6,081 nt of DNA. It comes from an uncultured Tidjanibacter sp. GTDB taxonomy: Bacteria > Bacteroidota > Bacteroidia > Bacteroidales > Rikenellaceae. Under the pieces are notes generated by a model. The model was not told where the DNA came from. It ran no database searches and worked only from the letters and a program-made list of their open reading frames with translations. Within the stretch, counting starts at the first letter, position 1, and each line of letters begins with the position of its first letter. Position numbers and translations under genes: made by a program. This document shows positions 5,643 through 6,081 of this stretch, piece by piece. The stretch covers positions 1-6,081 of the forward strand of contig CAKUKW010000127.1 of the NCBI GenBank assembly GCA_934663885.1, given 5' to 3'.

Positions 5643-6081
5643 TCAATCGCCGCTGTTAGCAAATTCCCATGCCAGAAGCCGCTTTTTCACCTCTTCGCCC
5701 CAGAAATACCTGTCGAAGCCCCCGTCGGATTTTACTGCCCGGTGGCATGGGATGATCCAGAAAACAGGATTCCTGCCGTTGGCCGTACCGGCAGCCCGCG
5801 AATTCCGGACGTCTCCCCCCAGGGTTGCGTATGAAACAACCTTACCGTAAGGAATCCTTATCAGCCGACGCCATATCTCCGTTTGATAGGGGGTGCCGCG
5901 CAGATGAAACGCTATATGTCCGTCCCGTTTTCCGCTGAGAAAATCGAGTGCCTGTTTTTGCAGGGACGTTTGTCTTTCCGTACGCAGGCTATGCCCGAAT
6001 CTACGGTTGAAATCGGAGAATAAGCTTTCGCCTTCACCGCCTGCAAGCCCGAGGTAGCATACTCCTTTCGGTGTATTCGCC
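5643..6081 (-). CDS. Methylated-DNA-[protein]-cysteine S-methyltransferase (MGMT/Ogt-like), third paralogue, 5' end beyond window
   Basis: Only the C-terminal 145 residues are inside the window; the gene enters from the right edge and ends at TGA 5643-5645. The visible part begins ANTPKGVCYLGL, matching the N-terminal subdomain segment STTKGLCFLGF of the second paralogue. It then has HLRGTPYQTEIW, the tyrosine in VVSYATL, an arginine finger in SRAAGTA, the hinge N of GRNP, the active site IIPCHR and the relay glutamate in LLAWE. All catalytic residues of the family are therefore present and the enzyme is probably active. Oddities are bulky FW two positions before IIPCHR and DRY in place of the usual (S/R/G)(G/N)Y after the active site, both near the substrate pocket. 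It resembles the second paralogue more than the AraC fusion (shared AAGTA, IIPCHR, VKSDG and the shortened helix). The start and any N-terminal extension cannot be seen. Confidence 0.92.
   Translation of the reverse strand, partial: ANTPKGVCYLGLAGGEGESLFSDFNRRFGHSLRTERQTSLQKQALDFLSGKRDGHIAFHLRGTPYQTEIWRRLIRIPYGKVVSYATLGGDVRNSRAAGTANGRNPVFWIIPCHRAVKSDGGFDRYFWGEEVKKRLLAWEFANSGD

Noticed and set aside
1..6081. CRISPR array, tRNA/rRNA gene, insertion sequence or phage element
   Set aside because: I saw no spaced identical repeats, cloverleaf-like sequence, transposase-like frame or terminal inverted repeats; genes fill nearly the whole window.

Overview
The window looks like chromosomal DNA from a member of the Bacteroidota, probably a gut-type Bacteroidales. 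The evidence is signal peptides ending in 'SASA|Q' or 'TASA|Q', starts preceded by A-rich leaders without a Shine-Dalgarno sequence, promoter candidates fitting the Bacteroidota -7 consensus TAnnTTTG, and a PstC of the long (~400 aa) form. Genus cannot be settled from the sequence alone. All seven genes lie on the minus strand, so transcription runs from high to low coordinates. Both window edges cut through a gene.

Right part (about 4102-6081): three consecutive genes encode O6-alkylguanine-DNA alkyltransferase (MGMT/Ogt/Ada-C) proteins. The first, cut by the right edge, and the second are stand-alone-type alkyltransferases. The third fuses an AraC-type DNA-binding domain to an alkyltransferase domain. 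Each has the active-site PCHR. The second and third genes overlap by ATGA, so they are surely co-transcribed. The cluster looks like a small alkylation-damage repair unit that may carry its own regulator.

Left part (1-4101): this is a phosphate-acquisition operon. It runs from a phosphate-selective porin of the OprO/OprP family (outer membrane), through pstS (periplasmic phosphate-binding protein) and pstC, to pstA (inner-membrane permeases; pstA is cut by the left edge). PstB and possibly PhoU would be expected just beyond the left edge. The 129-bp gap upstream of the porin holds a promoter candidate preceded by four 7-mers on an exact 11-bp period that resemble PhoB boxes. A perfect 10-bp stem-loop lies between pstS and pstC.

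The most interesting points are: (1) the periplasmic loop of PstC carries a stretch clearly related in sequence to the PstS encoded next to it (19 identities over 42 ungapped positions), without the phosphate-binding residues; (2) the Pho-box-like array in front of the porin; (3) the three tandem alkyltransferases with divergent DNA-binding and substrate-pocket segments.
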